NCBI RefSeq assembly: GCF_015832195.1
Contig: NC_052032.1
Span: forward strand, 7,136,618-7,200,617
Direction: 5' to 3'
Length of the DNA: 64,000 nt
Origin: Motacilla alba alba
Lineage: Eukaryota; Chordata; Aves; Passeriformes; Motacillidae
The notes beneath the pieces are model-generated. The model saw only the letters and a program-made list of their open reading frames with translations, was not told the origin of the DNA and searched no databases. Shown one piece after another: positions 62,053 through 64,000 of this stretch; position 1 is the first letter of the stretch, and each line of letters opens with the position of its first letter. A program made the translations under genes and the position numbers.

Positions 62053-62535
62053 TCACAGAATCACAGCATCATTTAGGTCAGAAAAGACCTCCAAGATCAT
62101 CAAGTCCAAACTTGGACTGATCACCACCTTGTCAACCAAACCATGGCACTGAGTGCCACATCCAGTTTTTCCTGAACCCCTCCAGGAATGGGGACTCCAC
62201 CACGTTCCTGGGCAGCCCATTCCAATGCTTGACCATCCTTGCAGTGAAGAAATTCTTCCTGATGTTCTACCTGAACCTCTCCTGGCACAGCTTGAGGCTG
62301 CGTCCTCTCCTCCTGTCCTTGTTCCCTGGAAGCAGGTCCTGACCCCCACCTGGCTGCACCCTCCTGTCTGTGAGTTCTCCTCCCTGAACCTCTTTTCCTC
62401 CAGTTCCCTCAGCTGCTCCTCACATAATTCACTCTCTGGACCCTTCCTCAGCTCCTCTGGACACTCCTTTCACAGGTTCCTTTGCCTTCAGGTGTGAAGC
62501 TGAGACCAGCCCCAGCCCAGGACCTCTGCAGAGCT
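62053..62535 (-). mobile_element. CR1 LINE, 5'-truncated
   Basis: The element starts with TCACAGAATCACAGCATCAT and continues with AGGTCAGAAAAGACCTCCAA, GGCAGCCCATTCCAATGC and TTCTTCCTGATGTTCTACC. This is the reverse complement of the avian CR1 3' region. It reaches further upstream in the element than the other copies in the window. Confidence 0.85.
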
Positions 62536-62684
62536 TCAGTGACCCCCAAGTGCAGCTGCCAGCCCGAAGCGGCCGCTCCTTGTTGACACCACCAACTTTC
62601 CACCCGACGTGAAACACAAAACTTTGTGGCCCCGCCTGCTCCTCCCGGCCCCCAGCACTTTCCTTTTGTTAAGCCTCCTGGCAG

Positions 62685-62950
62685 CACCAAGTGTCACCTT
62701 CCCAGCGCTTTTTAATATGAATGTGAAATTAGTGAGGTTTGCCCTTTCCCCTGGCGGACAGAATCCTCTGTTATTAAAAAGTAAAGCACTTTAATAATGA
62801 AAACTTTTTCTCTTTTTCCTGTGTTTTAACTGTTTAAAATTAATGAGAAGGGCATAACGGTTGTCAAAGCGATATTGAAAGCTGGGTAGCCAGGACCGAA
62901 TAAGCACGAAAATCCCTCCAGAGTGTTAAATAAACAGTGCTTCAGCCCCC
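62685..62950. promoter_or_regulatory. Candidate conserved non-coding element
   Basis: A unique AT-rich block has CTTTTTAATATGAATGTG, AAATTAGTGAGG, GTTATTAAAAAGTAAAGC, CACTTTAATAATG and TTTAAAATTAATGAG, then CpG-containing GGCATAACGGTTGTC and GCGATATTG. It follows the CR1 element but is not part of it. Regulatory function is inferred. Confidence 0.35.
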
Positions 62951-64000
62951 TCTGAATCCCTGTGTTGGTTATTGTATACATTCTGTAACAGCACTCAGAA
63001 TAGATCTGAGCACCAGGGAGGCAGAAAGGTTTCAGAATTCCAATAAAGGCCTCAAATTAAAGACAGCCTGGTGCGAATTCCAGGAGAAAATTAAAGAGAC
63101 CTCAAGCTTAAGTGACAGGTGACTTGCTTCTGTGTCACAACTGTCAGGGGATTTAGTGATAATATGGCAATATATTACAAAGGACTTTTCTTATTCCCCC
63201 CTTTAGGTTTCAAAATGAGGCATCTCTTCTTCCTGGTGCTGGGGGAAAATAAAAAAAAAAAAAAAAAGTAAGACAAAAATGAGGGATAAAAAGCTAGGTG
63301 CATAATTTCCAAAGTGTGAGGTCAGTGGAAGAGATATAAATAAAAAAAGAAAAAAAGCAAACGGCAGGAAACATAATGTCCCTGGAAAACAGCTTCTCCC
63401 CTCCTCCCATCTCCACTTTGTCTTTTATCCCCTTCAGACCCTTGAGACAGAACTCATTTTAAAATTGCACCCTAATGGGCATGAAAAAAACCCTGTGTTT
63501 GATTCCTGTCTTCCAGGGAGGTTCAGCTAAAAAACAAAAAAACCCCACCCCAATAATAATAATAATAAAAAAATCTAAATTTAAAACTGACTCAGAGGCA
63601 AACTGTGAAAATAAAACCTGCCCATGACTGAGTGTCTGGACAGATCAAATAAATCAGTGCTACTGGAAGGGCATGGAAGCCATTCCATGTGCTTTACTCA
63701 CACAGGCAAGCTTTAATCCTGGTTTGGATGAGCAGGACAATTAATTTGAGACCTTACACATTTTTCCAAGACCCCAAAGATAAAAGCCTACCCCAGAGGT
63801 TTGCTTGATCTGCATCCCCATCCCTCTGTTAAACAAGCAGCACTGTTGCCATCATGGAGAAACGGTGGGATAGGAGAACTTTTTCTGCCTTGTGATTCCT
63901 TAAAATCCTGTTCTGGCAGATCCCAAACCACTGGCACAATGAGTGTGGACAATAACATTATTTATAAGCTAAAAGAAGAAATGCAAGAGAAAAAAGTCAA

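Larger units (their letters stand above)
60515..64000. other. DDX31 intron, partial
   Basis: The preceding coding exon, expected to encode the end of the helicase core, is not found before the window end. Contents are a T run at 60797-60816, a CR1 element (62053-62535), a candidate regulatory block (62685-62950), an A run near 63247-63268 and a short AAT run near 63554-63566. Nothing else is recognisable. Confidence 0.6.

Noticed and set aside
63195..63240. Minus-strand segment after a CCCCCAG reading TRKKRCL as a DDX31 exon
   Set aside because: It resembles human TRKKRK only superficially. That part of the protein is already encoded in 55141-55321, and order and phase do not fit.

Overview
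This is vertebrate nuclear DNA, almost certainly from a bird and plausibly a songbird. It has short protein-coding exons with GT/AG borders separated by kilobase introns, several truncated CR1 LINE 3' ends of the avian type, a solo LTR-like block, microsatellites, and a very GC-rich CpG domain around a homeobox gene. The gene order CFAP77 (+), BARHL1 (+), DDX31 (-) is that of human 9q34.13. In birds this synteny would be expected on a chromosome 17 equivalent; that assignment is inference. There is no bacterial, plasmid or CRISPR content.

Layout. From 1 to about 30.4 kb lies the 3' part of CFAP77, a ciliary microtubule-inner protein. Five coding exons are visible (5021-5120, 5988-6210, 18813-18915, 20463-20558, 30186-30254), with matching phases and a poly(A) signal at 30395. 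The start of the gene lies upstream of the window. From 30.4 to 35.2 kb is the intergenic and promoter region, which becomes increasingly CpG-rich. BARHL1 occupies about 35.5-42.4 kb and is complete: three coding exons (35783-36233, 39370-39592, 41316-41610) encode 322 residues with two FIL motifs and a Bar-class homeodomain. From 42.4 to 47.5 kb is convergent intergenic DNA. From 47.5 kb to the window end is the 3' part of DDX31 on the minus strand. It encodes a nucleolar DEAD-box helicase, and its last three coding exons (60403-60514, 55141-55321, 47754-47904) encode the C-terminal DUF4217-type region and a basic tail.

The genes do not form a pathway. The arrangement resembles a developmental regulatory block: BARHL1 is a transcription factor of neurons and hair cells, and many unique AT-rich, homeodomain-motif-rich stretches lie in CFAP77 introns, around BARHL1 and in DDX31 introns. 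These may be BARHL1 enhancers, but this rests on sequence character only, because no alignment could be run.

The most unusual finding is that two CFAP77 exons each carry a local tandem array whose repeat unit includes the 3' splice site. At 5533-6064 the acceptor and first 77 nt of an exon are present three times at 170-181 bp spacing, with only the last copy complete. At 19979-20462 about ten units of about 50 bp each end in a pyrimidine tract plus GGTTGCAG, and resemble the acceptor and first codons of the exon that follows. Other points are a long (ATT)n/(AAT)n palindrome in the last DDX31 intron and a spliceable-looking exon in that intron that would introduce an early stop.
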